This document shows, piece by piece, positions 53,904-63,296 of a stretch of 64,000 bases of DNA (position 1 is its first letter; every line of letters starts with the position of its first letter). Under the pieces are notes generated by a model. That model made no database searches, had not been told where the DNA came from, and worked only from the letters and a program-made list of their open reading frames with translations. Both the position numbers and the translations under genes were made by a program. Source of the DNA: Marinoscillum sp964351625 (GTDB taxonomy: Bacteria; Bacteroidota; Bacteroidia; Cytophagales; Cyclobacteriaceae); NCBI GenBank assembly GCA_964351625.1, contig CAYGOV010000008.1:1-64000 (forward strand), in the 5' to 3' direction.

Positions 53904-56900
53904 GAAGTTGCACAAAAGCATTTATTGGCTGATTCTTGTTTGTCTGGTGAGTTCTCTATTCTTCGTGAGTAGAGAGAAATCTTCCCAAAGCATTTTTAGG
54001 CAAGTCAGTAGTAGTTTTCAAAAAACACTCTTGGCTCAGGAAGCTGATGTCAGGCAATTTGAGGATGAACTCTCTGTTTATTCAAACCCATTTAGTATTT
54101 CCGATGATGGTACGTTTACCAAACGTGTCTTTTTAAATGGAGGATTGATCTATTGGAATAATGACGATTTTGTTCCTTCATATAGTGAATTAAAACAACC
54201 TGATACACTTTATACTATAAGTGATAGGACGGGAGTGAGAATTGTGAAACGTCATCAGGTTTTTACAGATAATGACTTGATAGAGATCTTCTCGATTGTC
54301 ACATTGAGTCAGCACCCACAGGTAACTAATGAGTACCTATCTGAAAAATTCAACCCTATAATATTTGAAAGGTATAAAGTGGATATTGAAAAGCCAGGCA
54401 ATTATGCTTTGAGCTTCAAGGATAAGGTTTTGGTCACACTCAGGATAGACCGTCAAACCACCTATGAGCGAGAGATTTTTGGAGCCATCTTACTCTTTTT
54501 AGCAATTGTCTTGACGATTTTCTTGATTTCTAAATCAGTTCAAGCAAGTCGCTTTGCTCGATTTAAGGTTTTGATAATAATCTCCTCCATTGCCTTCTTC
54601 AGGTTTATCTTTTACATCTATGTCGAAAAATTCGTCAGTAAATGGGAGCTTTTTGATCCGGTCTATTTCACCTCGGGTCTAGTATCCGATTCCATAGGAG
54701 GACTTGTCATTACGAGTTTGTGTTTGTTGAGCATTGTTTTCCTACTATATCAATGGGGTGTCCAAAGGAAGAGTTTTGCTGGCCCAAAAAGTGAAACAAC
54801 CAAAAATCTCTTTGTTCTGGTGATTTACTTGGTGTTGGGAATTGTAACAATACTCACTTACCAATCAGTATGGCTGCTGCTCGATAACTCGCAAGTAGAT
54901 CTGGATGTGAGTGATTCGTTGACGTTCGATCAGATTCGACTTGCTGCTTATAGCTTTATTCTGCTATTAGGGCTGATTTATTTGACGGTTTTTAGTGGTC
55001 TTCAGATTTTGTTAAAAAGCCTGTCAGTATCAGTTTTGAGAAAATTGATGCTATTGATCCTATCCGCAATTATTCTCTTCACAGTTTTTGGCTCATCTAC
55101 CGCAAACTATTTATATACCGTACTTCTAGTTGCTTTTTTTATAGATTTAATCGGACTCAATGACGTAATACTGAAATTTAAATACGAGTCATTTGTTTAT
55201 ATAATCAGTGTTTTGGCATTGTATGCCTTGACTATTTCTTTAGGTGTTTATAAACATTCAGAGAAAGATGACCTCATTGCTAAAGAGAAGTTTGCCAACA
55301 CCTTATTGATAAGAAATGACATCTTGGGGGAGTACTACCTCAATAAAATTGTAGATGATATTTCTCAAGATAGGTATGTAAGGTCACGGTTGCTCAGCAA
55401 AGTGCTGGCGCGTCAGAATATAAGGGAGAAAATCAAGAGGCAGTTCATGTCCTCTTATTTTAAGAAGTATGATATAGAGGTATTTCTCTTTGATGAAAAT
55501 GGTGTCTCGCTTCGAACAGATGGTAAAGTTCCTCCTGTAGATAGCTTAAGAAGTCAGTATATTAAAAACAGCTACAAGACCAATTATGACAATATCTATT
55601 TCATCGAAGACCGGAATGAGAATGTCCGAAACAAGTATGTAAGCTTTATTGATATAGCTGCTTATGGAAGGACGGTAGGTCATATAGTACTTGATCTCAC
55701 ACTGAAGAAATATATTCCGCGAAGTGTTTTTCCTGAATTACTGTTGGAAAGCAAATACTACCTTGGGAGCAAGCGTGAGTTTGATTATGCCATCTATGCC
55801 AATGGAGAACTCAAATACAAACAAGGTAGACATGCATTCGAAAAGGAACTGAGCACCGAAAATCTGGAAGATGATGATTTGTATCAAAAAGGATTGGAAA
55901 AAGGAGGTGCAAATTACTATGGGTTGAAAACGAGTGATGGACGAACGCTGGTCATCTCATCTAATACATATTCTGTTCAGCAGGTGCTAGCAAATAGTGG
56001 GTTCATATTCCTGATTCTCGTCTCTTTTAGTGGGCTTCTATTCCTTATTTTTAGAATTACTAGCGCCGATGGTCACTTGAACCTATCTACTAAAATTCAA
56101 ATCTACCTAGGGTTGTCGTTTTTGATGCCAATGGTTCTAGTAAGTATTGCTTTGATCAATACATTGAATAGCTCCTACAAGGATGAGATAGAGCGGAGCT
56201 TCGTGAAACGGAGCTATAACATCGCGGAGAATATATTGGAAGCTACGGAGGCATATATTCAGAATGCCACCAATATAGATGAGTATGCCAATGAGATAGT
56301 GAAGGCTTCTGCAATGGTCTTATCTGATTTGAATGTCTATGACAATTCAGGTAATTTGATTACTACAAGTCAACCTGAGATTTTCAGACTCGAGCTACTT
56401 TCGCAGTTATTGGATCCGGTAGCTCTCCAAGAGATTAAGAATAGGAAAGCACAGAGTATTGTCACAGACAAAGAAATAGGGTCGCTGGAATTCAAAGTTT
56501 CCTATACTGCACTACGTTCCTACAAAGACGGCAATCTACTGGGTGTATTGGCTATGCCTTATTTCGATTCTAAAAATCATCTTAGAAGACAGCAAATAGA
56601 GGTTTTTAGTAACCTGATCGTAATCTTTTCACTGATTTTCATCATTTCACTTATTGGCGGAAATTTCATAGTAGGCCAGCTGGTAGGGCCTTTAAAGAAG
56701 ATAGGATCGAGAATTCGTAGCATGAGTCTTCAGGAAACCAATGAGCCTATTATTTATGACTCGAATGATGAAATTGGCAGCCTAGTGCATGAATACAATG
56801 CTATGCTTGTGAAGCTGGAGCAAAGTAAAGAGGCACTCGCTGCTAGTCAAAAGGAATCTGCATGGAAAGAAATTGCCAGACAGGTAGCCCATGAAATCAA

Positions 56901-57501
56901 AAATCCTTTGACACCAATGCGACTTAAGATTCAGCAGATGATGCGAGGTTTTGAACCAAATACAAGGGAAAGAGAGACCTGCGATTTACTCATTAATCAG
57001 ATAGATTCTTTGAGTAGTATAGCTGATTCATTCTCAGAGTTTGCTAAAATGCCTGCTCCTCAGAATGAAAACATAGATGTGATCGAGTTGCTTAATCGAA
57101 CGATTAACCTCTATCAGACCAATGAGGTGACGATCATCAAGGAATACAAGGTGACTCACGTGAAAGTCTTTATTGATCCAAAAGTGTTTAGCCGAGTGCT
57201 CACCAATCTTTTACTCAACGCTATACAGGCAGATGAAAGACCTTCGCCTCAAATATTGGTGAATGTGGTTATCAAAGGCAAAAAGGTAGTGATTTCCATA
57301 GCAGATTCTGGCAATGGGATTCCAGCAGAGAAGCAGGATCAAATTTTTACGCCGTATTTTAGTACCAAGGCTGAAGGATCAGGAATAGGCCTTGCTTTAG
57401 CAAAAAAAGGAATTGAGAACGCAGGTGGTAACATATGGTTTGAATCAAAAGAAGGTAAAGGCACCACTTTCTTCGTTTCGCTGCCTATATCTCAGATATA
57501 G
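53902..57501 (+). CDS. Large membrane-bound sensor histidine kinase (NtrY-like)
   Basis: A 1199-residue kinase. The N-terminal part contains a TM helix (YWLILVCLVSSLFFVS), a periplasmic domain, a cluster of seven or eight TM helices (about 190-460), a second sensor region, TM helices near residue 700 and 910, and a HAMP domain (about 925-975). The HisKA H-box is IARQVAHEIKNPLTPMRLK, with His997 as the likely phospho-site; the ATPase region has NLLLNAIQAD, DSGNGIPAE, the F-box YFSTKAEGSGIGLALAKKGIE. No response regulator gene lies nearby, so its partner is elsewhere. The last 60 nt overlap the next gene's frame. Confidence 0.93.
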   Translation: MKLHKSIYWLILVCLVSSLFFVSREKSSQSIFRQVSSSFQKTLLAQEADVRQFEDELSVYSNPFSISDDGTFTKRVFLNGGLIYWNNDDFVPSYSELKQPDTLYTISDRTGVRIVKRHQVFTDNDLIEIFSIVTLSQHPQVTNEYLSEKFNPIIFERYKVDIEKPGNYALSFKDKVLVTLRIDRQTTYEREIFGAILLFLAIVLTIFLISKSVQASRFARFKVLIIISSIAFFRFIFYIYVEKFVSKWELFDPVYFTSGLVSDSIGGLVITSLCLLSIVFLLYQWGVQRKSFAGPKSETTKNLFVLVIYLVLGIVTILTYQSVWLLLDNSQVDLDVSDSLTFDQIRLAAYSFILLLGLIYLTVFSGLQILLKSLSVSVLRKLMLLILSAIILFTVFGSSTANYLYTVLLVAFFIDLIGLNDVILKFKYESFVYIISVLALYALTISLGVYKHSEKDDLIAKEKFANTLLIRNDILGEYYLNKIVDDISQDRYVRSRLLSKVLARQNIREKIKRQFMSSYFKKYDIEVFLFDENGVSLRTDGKVPPVDSLRSQYIKNSYKTNYDNIYFIEDRNENVRNKYVSFIDIAAYGRTVGHIVLDLTLKKYIPRSVFPELLLESKYYLGSKREFDYAIYANGELKYKQGRHAFEKELSTENLEDDDLYQKGLEKGGANYYGLKTSDGRTLVISSNTYSVQQVLANSGFIFLILVSFSGLLFLIFRITSADGHLNLSTKIQIYLGLSFLMPMVLVSIALINTLNSSYKDEIERSFVKRSYNIAENILEATEAYIQNATNIDEYANEIVKASAMVLSDLNVYDNSGNLITTSQPEIFRLELLSQLLDPVALQEIKNRKAQSIVTDKEIGSLEFKVSYTALRSYKDGNLLGVLAMPYFDSKNHLRRQQIEVFSNLIVIFSLIFIISLIGGNFIVGQLVGPLKKIGSRIRSMSLQETNEPIIYDSNDEIGSLVHEYNAMLVKLEQSKEALAASQKESAWKEIARQVAHEIKNPLTPMRLKIQQMMRGFEPNTRERETCDLLINQIDSLSSIADSFSEFAKMPAPQNENIDVIELLNRTINLYQTNEVTIIKEYKVTHVKVFIDPKVFSRVLTNLLLNAIQADERPSPQILVNVVIKGKKVVISIADSGNGIPAEKQDQIFTPYFSTKAEGSGIGLALAKKGIENAGGNIWFESKEGKGTTFFVSLPISQI

Positions 57502-60500
57502 CCTCCTATACTGCCTCATTGCTGTTTCGTTGCTTGCACAGGGTCAGTCACCGAGCTGTCTTACATTTTCAAGCTCCGGTACTTTTTCATTAGACAGTTT
57601 GCCTATCGATCCTTCGAGTGTGGTGGTATCTCCGGAATTGGAATTTGAACTTCTCAATAACTACACTCAGATAAAGTTTTCGCTTCCGGAAAAAGTGGAC
57701 TCAGTTCAGGTTTGTTTTAGAAAGTTATCACCGGTTTTTCAGACACCTATATTTTACAGAAATGTAGCAAAATATGAAGACCGAAAATATGCCACCCGAG
57801 AAACGAATGCTAATCCATCCAATACCTACAATGAAAACTTTATATCATTTGGAGAATTAGAAACTTATGGAGCAATTACGCGAGGAGTGAGTTTTGGCAA
57901 TCGCCAAAATGTATTTGTGAACTCAGCGCTCAACCTTCAGATGGATGGCAAGCTCAGCGAAAACCTGAATATAAGTGCAGTCATTACTGATCAAAATATA
58001 CCTTATCAACCTGAAGGGAACACCCAGCAGCTGAGAGATTTTGATAATGTATTCATCAAATTTTACAATGATAAATTTTCGCTTGTTGCTGGTGATGTTG
58101 TCTTAAAAAACCCTGTGAAGGACAGCTATTTCCTACAATATCAAAAGAATGTACAAGGCATGGCGCTCGCCAATGATTATAAAATAAATGATCGTTGGAA
58201 GAGTTCAAGTTTTGTTTCGGCATCTCTTTCAAAAGGTCAATTTACCTCAGCAGTAATCACGCCTATAGAAGGGGTACAAGGTCCCTATAAGCTTCGCGGA
58301 GCAAAAGGCGAGCGGTTCATAATAGTGCTTGCAAATTCTGAGAAGGTATTTCTAGATGGACGACCGATAGAGCGCGGTTTTGATCGGGATTATGTCATTG
58401 ATTACAATCTAGGTGAGATCACTTTTAGCACCAATGTGGTGATTACACAGTTTTCACGTATTCGTATCGATTATGAATACTCCAACCAGTATTATGCTCG
58501 AAGCAACTTGACCTTGAGTGAAGAGGTTTCATCAGACAATCTCAGATTCTACTTCAACTATTACCGAGAAAAGGATCAACCCAACAATAGCAATTTGTTC
58601 AATGACCTCAGTAGTGAAGATTTGAATACCCTCCAAAACGCAGGGGATGTCAACGGATTGGCTACCATATCGGGTGCTGATTCAATCGGGTTCTCAGAGT
58701 CAGCTATCCTTTATGAAAAAATAGATTCCCTCTTGTTGAGTGGGAATACTAAGACGATCTATCGTTACTCAATAGATCCAAATAGGGCATTTTATCAATT
58801 GAGTTTTACCCAAGTAGGTCAGGGCCTTGGCTCTTATGAGCTCTCAAAAGGAACTGCGAATGGGAGTATTTATAACTGGGTAGGAGAAGGGAATGGATTA
58901 TATGAACCTGTTCGGGTTATAAACACACCAAACCAGCGCCAAATGATGGTGGCTGGTGCTGAGGTCATGATTTCAGCCTTTGAGACATTCACTCAGGAGA
59001 CTACCTTTTCCAATCAGGATCAGAATTTATACTCCAGTCTTGACGATAAAGACAATACGGGAATCGCTTGGCGTGGAAAATTTGTATCGAGAGGGAGAGA
59101 TCTGACCGTTTTGCCTGAATACAAGTTTCTTGGAGATGTTAGTTTTGAATTCAATGATGCTAATTTCTTATTCATAGATAGATACAGAAGCGCTGATTTT
59201 GATCGGGACTGGGGCTATGATTATTTTGCAGATGGAGACAAAACACGCATTGATAAGATTTTGCAAACCGAAATCTCCATAGCGAAGGACAATCTCAATC
59301 AATTCACCTATGACCTTAGCTGGAGGGAGCGGAGAGATGTTGTCTCCGGAATTCAGCAGCAACTAAGGATAGATCAATTGTTTGGACCCATCTCATTTGC
59401 GTCAAGGAATTTCCTAATGAATAATGATGCATTGGGTATGAGTACGGATTGGGTCCGGAGCAGTCAGAAAGTACAATGGATCAACTCCATTCTAAAACCC
59501 GGCTATGAATTTAGTCTTGATCAGCAAGTGACCAGTCTGGCAAGCAGCGATAGTATTTCAAGCACATTGATGCATTTCAAATCACACAATTTGTTCGTCG
59601 AACAAGGAGATTCTCTTCGCACCAAAATCAGGCTAGACTATATTCAGCGCGTTGATGATAGACCTTTAGAAGGTGTTTTAGAACCATTCACAGAGGCTCG
59701 AGAATACCGAATGTCTTTGATGGAAAGTAATCTCCCAGGTCAGAAGATCAGTGCCCATTTGACATATCGAACCTTAGATTATCTTCAGTCGAATTTGGAC
59801 AGTGAGCGTAATCTGCTTGGGGGCTTTACTTGGTTTGGGTCTTTTGCCAAGGGTCATTTGACCAATAACCTCACTTACAATACTGCTAATACCCGTGAGT
59901 TGAAGCGAGATTTTATCTTCATCAACGTACCAACTGGAGATGGCACGCATACTTGGCGTGATGAGAATGATGATGGTGTGCAAGATCTAAATGAATTTTA
60001 TGAAGCGGTCAATCAAGATGAGAAGACTTACATCAAACTATTTACACCCACAGATGAGTATCAAGAAGCTTTTTTAACCTCATACACTCAGACTATTGAT
60101 ATAAAAGCTCCGAATCGCTGGCGTGAGCTAAATGGCTGGTGGCGTACTCTTTCAAAACTATCCACTTCCACCAATCTGCGCTATCAATACCGCACTACTA
60201 GCGATGTGCTGGCCGATAGATTGATTCCCTTTGGTTTGGATCTTGGTCAAAGTGATGTGCTTTCTGCTAGAAACTATATTCGTAACAGCATATTCCTCAA
60301 TAGGAATGCTCCAGGTTTTGGCGCTGATATCACGCAAATATCTCAAGGGAATAAGTCACTCCTCAGCAATGGTTTTCAGATCAATCAAAGTGATTTCTGG
60401 CAAACAGCCTTTCGTTTTACTATTGCTTCAGTATTTACAATTAGGGGAAAATCGGGCATTGGTAGGGATGACTTTCGTTCTGATTTTCTCGCAAGTCGCA

Positions 60501-60913
60501 ATTTCGAGATTGATCAAAGGCAGCTGGAAGGGGAGCTGATCTGGCAGCCGTCTAATGATTTTAGACTTATCACAGGTTATTCTAATAAGAGCAAGTTTTC
60601 AGAGAATGAAGGTTCGGAGCTAACTGCAAAAATCAATGACTATAAGATTGAGACTACTTGGGTAAAGTCAAATAAGGGAAACCTGAACGCTACTTTCAAT
60701 TGGGTGAATATTGCTTATCAAGGCCCGAAAAATACTTTTTTAGCTTATCAATTATTGGAGGCACTTCAGCCAGGCGGGAATCAACGTTGGAATGTCAATT
60801 GGCAGCAATCACTTAATAGAGGGCTTCAGCTTTCTCTGCAATATTATGGTAGGAAATCTGAAAATACAGCTGCGGTTCACACTGGTTCAGTACAAGTGAC
60901 GGCCTTTTTCTAG
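57440..60913 (+). CDS. Giant secreted/outer-membrane protein of unknown function, non-ATG start
   Basis: About 1157 residues, translated in a frame overlapping the kinase end. A signal-like hydrophobic stretch (YSLLYCLIAVSLLAQGQ) opens the sequence, but there is no ATG before or inside it; candidates are TTG 57440 (used here), GTG 57425 and TTG 57413. The mature protein is rich in aromatic and beta strands, with repeated turn segments (GYDYFADGDKTR, DENDDGVQDLNEFYEA, which is EF-hand-like) and ends VQVTAFF, as outer-membrane barrels often do. I recognise no named domain. Convergent with mlaF, 1 nt between stops. Confidence 0.8.
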   Translation: MNQKKVKAPLSSFRCLYLRYSLLYCLIAVSLLAQGQSPSCLTFSSSGTFSLDSLPIDPSSVVVSPELEFELLNNYTQIKFSLPEKVDSVQVCFRKLSPVFQTPIFYRNVAKYEDRKYATRETNANPSNTYNENFISFGELETYGAITRGVSFGNRQNVFVNSALNLQMDGKLSENLNISAVITDQNIPYQPEGNTQQLRDFDNVFIKFYNDKFSLVAGDVVLKNPVKDSYFLQYQKNVQGMALANDYKINDRWKSSSFVSASLSKGQFTSAVITPIEGVQGPYKLRGAKGERFIIVLANSEKVFLDGRPIERGFDRDYVIDYNLGEITFSTNVVITQFSRIRIDYEYSNQYYARSNLTLSEEVSSDNLRFYFNYYREKDQPNNSNLFNDLSSEDLNTLQNAGDVNGLATISGADSIGFSESAILYEKIDSLLLSGNTKTIYRYSIDPNRAFYQLSFTQVGQGLGSYELSKGTANGSIYNWVGEGNGLYEPVRVINTPNQRQMMVAGAEVMISAFETFTQETTFSNQDQNLYSSLDDKDNTGIAWRGKFVSRGRDLTVLPEYKFLGDVSFEFNDANFLFIDRYRSADFDRDWGYDYFADGDKTRIDKILQTEISIAKDNLNQFTYDLSWRERRDVVSGIQQQLRIDQLFGPISFASRNFLMNNDALGMSTDWVRSSQKVQWINSILKPGYEFSLDQQVTSLASSDSISSTLMHFKSHNLFVEQGDSLRTKIRLDYIQRVDDRPLEGVLEPFTEAREYRMSLMESNLPGQKISAHLTYRTLDYLQSNLDSERNLLGGFTWFGSFAKGHLTNNLTYNTANTRELKRDFIFINVPTGDGTHTWRDENDDGVQDLNEFYEAVNQDEKTYIKLFTPTDEYQEAFLTSYTQTIDIKAPNRWRELNGWWRTLSKLSTSTNLRYQYRTTSDVLADRLIPFGLDLGQSDVLSARNYIRNSIFLNRNAPGFGADITQISQGNKSLLSNGFQINQSDFWQTAFRFTIASVFTIRGKSGIGRDDFRSDFLASRNFEIDQRQLEGELIWQPSNDFRLITGYSNKSKFSENEGSELTAKINDYKIETTWVKSNKGNLNATFNWVNIAYQGPKNTFLAYQLLEALQPGGNQRWNVNWQQSLNRGLQLSLQYYGRKSENTAAVHTGSVQVTAFF

Positions 60914-60914
60914 C

Positions 60915-61658
60915 CTATCGGAAGTTTTTCATCATTCTATTGGCGAATACAAAATCATCCAGTTCTTTCACACCACTTTTAGTGATCTCTGAATTATCGC
61001 CTTCCCAAAGCTTGTTGCCTTGATATAGGAACATGATTTTTTGACCTATTTCGATAACAGAATTCATATCGTGAGTTACTACAACAGTGGTGATTTCGTA
61101 TTCCTCTGTGATCTCCTTAATTAGAGAATCAATGACCATACTCGTCTGTGGATCAAGACCAGAATTGGGTTCATCACAGAAAAGGTAATTGGGCTTATTT
61201 ACGATGGCTCTAGCGATACCAACACGTTTTTTCATACCGCCGCTTATTTCTGATGGCATCTTATCGTTGACATCTTCTAAGCCTACTCGTTTTAGTACAA
61301 AATTGACGCGTTCAAGTTTCTCATCAAGGGGCATTTTAGTAAGCACATTGAGCGGAAACATCACATTTTCTTGTACATTCTTACTGTCAAACAAAGCGCT
61401 ACCTTGGAAAAGCATTCCAATTTCTCTTCGCACTTCGGTTTGTAACTCTTTATTGCCTTTTGTGAAATCACGCCCATCATATAATACGGTTCCTTCATCT
61501 GGCTTTATCAAACCCACCACGTTTTTTAGCAATACACTTTTGCCTGTACCACTCGATCCAATGATTAGGTTGCATTTTGCTTTTTCGAAGACTCCATCTA
61601 TCCCTTTAAGGATTTCCACACCATCAAAAGATTTTCTTATTCCTGTGATCTCTATCAT
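60915..61658 (-). CDS. ABC transporter ATPase, MlaF-like
   Basis: 247-residue ATPase of the phospholipid-transport (Mla) class. Walker A is GSSGTGKSVLLKN, signature ISGGMKKRVGIARA, Walker B LFCDEPNSGLDP, H-loop VVTHDMNSV. The GG-MKKRVG signature and the DEPNSGLDP box are typical of MlaF. It overlaps the permease by 4 nt. The partner MlaD-type protein is not in the window. Confidence 0.92.
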   Translation of the reverse strand: MIEITGIRKSFDGVEILKGIDGVFEKAKCNLIIGSSGTGKSVLLKNVVGLIKPDEGTVLYDGRDFTKGNKELQTEVRREIGMLFQGSALFDSKNVQENVMFPLNVLTKMPLDEKLERVNFVLKRVGLEDVNDKMPSEISGGMKKRVGIARAIVNKPNYLFCDEPNSGLDPQTSMVIDSLIKEITEEYEITTVVVTHDMNSVIEIGQKIMFLYQGNKLWEGDNSEITKSGVKELDDFVFANRMMKNFR

Positions 61659-62386
61659 CCTAATAAAAGTTGGGCCAAAAGATAATCAGCTAAAAGTATG
61701 GCAATACAGCTATTGGTGACAGCAGCAGTCGAAGATCTACCCACTTCCAAAGCTCCACCCGTAGTGAAGAAGCCTTTATATGCTGATATAGAAGCCACCA
61801 AAAAGGCAAAAACAAATGCTTTAATCATCGCGAAGAAGATATTGAACTCTACAAACTCATACCTAATTCCATATACATAGTCATAGCCCGAGATCATTCC
61901 TGTCGCAATGCTTGTAAGATATCCTCCATAGATAGAGAGGAAAGCTGAAAGTATCACAAGCATCGGATACATTAGCATTGAAGCAATGATTTTTGGAAGT
62001 ACCAAATAGGAGGTAGCATTGATTCCCATCACCTCCAGTGCATCTATCTGTTCGGTAATTCGCATGGTTCCAAGTTCACCAGCGATATTAGATCCCACTT
62101 TTCCAGCATAGACTATTGCCATAATGGTAGGGGCTAGTTCTAATACTGTCATGTCTCTCACCACCAGTGAAATAACATAATCAGGTATGAACGGGCTCAC
62201 AAGGTTGTAGGCTGTTTGAATGGTAGTAACTGCACCCATAAAAACAGAAACTACAACTACTATAAAAAGTGAGTTATAGCCTACTTTGACGCATTCATCT
62301 ATAATTAATGCTAGATATGTCCTTATACTTTCTCTTCTTACGAAGAGCTGACCTATGAATATCAGATACTTGCCGAATGACTTCAT
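61655..62386 (-). CDS. ABC transporter permease, MlaE family
   Basis: 243-residue inner-membrane permease of the MlaE/DUF140 family with about five TM helices. Conserved region AGKVGSNIAGELGTMRITEQIDALEVMGIN (shown in part: GELGTMRITEQIDALEVMG) defines the family and lies on the cytosolic side, contacting the ATPase. It should move phospholipids across the periplasm with MlaF and a missing MCE protein. Confidence 0.93.
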   Translation of the reverse strand: MKSFGKYLIFIGQLFVRRESIRTYLALIIDECVKVGYNSLFIVVVVSVFMGAVTTIQTAYNLVSPFIPDYVISLVVRDMTVLELAPTIMAIVYAGKVGSNIAGELGTMRITEQIDALEVMGINATSYLVLPKIIASMLMYPMLVILSAFLSIYGGYLTSIATGMISGYDYVYGIRYEFVEFNIFFAMIKAFVFAFLVASISAYKGFFTTGGALEVGRSSTAAVTNSCIAILLADYLLAQLLLG

Positions 62387-62532
62387 TTTCTATATGCTTG
62401 AACGAGATATGTTAGCTTTGCCGAAATTAACAATATCGAAGCAAAGGGAGCAGGTTTCCTGTGTCAAAGAATTAAGTCATTTTAGAAAGGACATCAGTTT
62501 AAAGGAATTATAACAACTAATTACTAGCAAAA

Positions 62533-63237
62533 ATGGATTCAATTGTGGTAATCACGGGTGGTACAAAAGGTATAGGAAGAGCCATTTTAGAGAAGTTTTC
62601 CTCAGAAGGTTATGATGTGGCTACCTGTGCCAGAAACCAAGAGGATTTAGACACTTTAAAACTTGAAGTAGAAGACAAATTCGACAATAAGGTATTTATT
62701 CAGAAAGCGGATATGTCTGAGAAATCAGATATTAAAGAGTTCTTAGATTTTGTAAAGCTTACGGGTAGAGAAGTGGCAGTGCTTGTAAACAATGCTGGCA
62801 AATTTGTTCCCGGGGAAGTGCATTTGGAAGAGGAAGGCATACTTGAAGATCAAATTGAGACCAATCTTTATTCAGCATATCGCATGAGTCGTGGCATAGT
62901 ACCTGGTATGAAAAAAGTGAGGAAAGGCCATATTTTCAATATTTGCTCTACTGCTAGCATCATGGCTTACAGCAATGGCGGTTCTTACTGTATCTCAAAG
63001 TTTGCCATGTATGGAATGAGCAAAGTCCTTCGTGAGGAATTGAAAAATGATGGCATCAGAGTGAGCTCAGTACTGCCAGGAGCTACATTCACTGCAAGTT
63101 GGGAAGGTTCTGATTTGTCACAAGACAGGTTTATGAGTCCAGAAGATGTAGCAGAAATGGTAATAGCCACCTATAAACTCAGTCCTAGAACCGTAGTAGA
63201 AGATATTGTCCTGCGTCCGCAATTAGGTGATCTTTAA
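62533..63237 (+). CDS. Short-chain dehydrogenase/reductase
   Basis: Classical SDR of 234 residues: cofactor motif TGGTKGIGRA (residues 8-17), NNAG at about 86-89, catalytic YCISK (Tyr-x3-Lys) after a Ser in ICSTASIM. The product's substrate cannot be told from sequence. Acidic residue after the second strand is not obvious, so NAD versus NADP is left open. It diverges from mlaE and precedes ispG. Confidence 0.93.
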   Translation: MDSIVVITGGTKGIGRAILEKFSSEGYDVATCARNQEDLDTLKLEVEDKFDNKVFIQKADMSEKSDIKEFLDFVKLTGREVAVLVNNAGKFVPGEVHLEEEGILEDQIETNLYSAYRMSRGIVPGMKKVRKGHIFNICSTASIMAYSNGGSYCISKFAMYGMSKVLREELKNDGIRVSSVLPGATFTASWEGSDLSQDRFMSPEDVAEMVIATYKLSPRTVVEDIVLRPQLGDL

Positions 63238-63296
63238 GATCAACTTTTCAGCCAAATTTGTGTTTAGTTAAAAACGCTTCTAAATCAGACAACTAA

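Noticed and set aside
57152..57170. Second CACGTG-centred parS-like sequence in the kinase gene
   Set aside because: 12 of 16 positions match but the flanks are not symmetric; not convincing without ParB data.
61189..61719. 176-codon plus-strand frame opposite the mlaF/mlaE genes
   Set aside because: Covers the MlaF coding region in reverse; composition matches a shadow frame.
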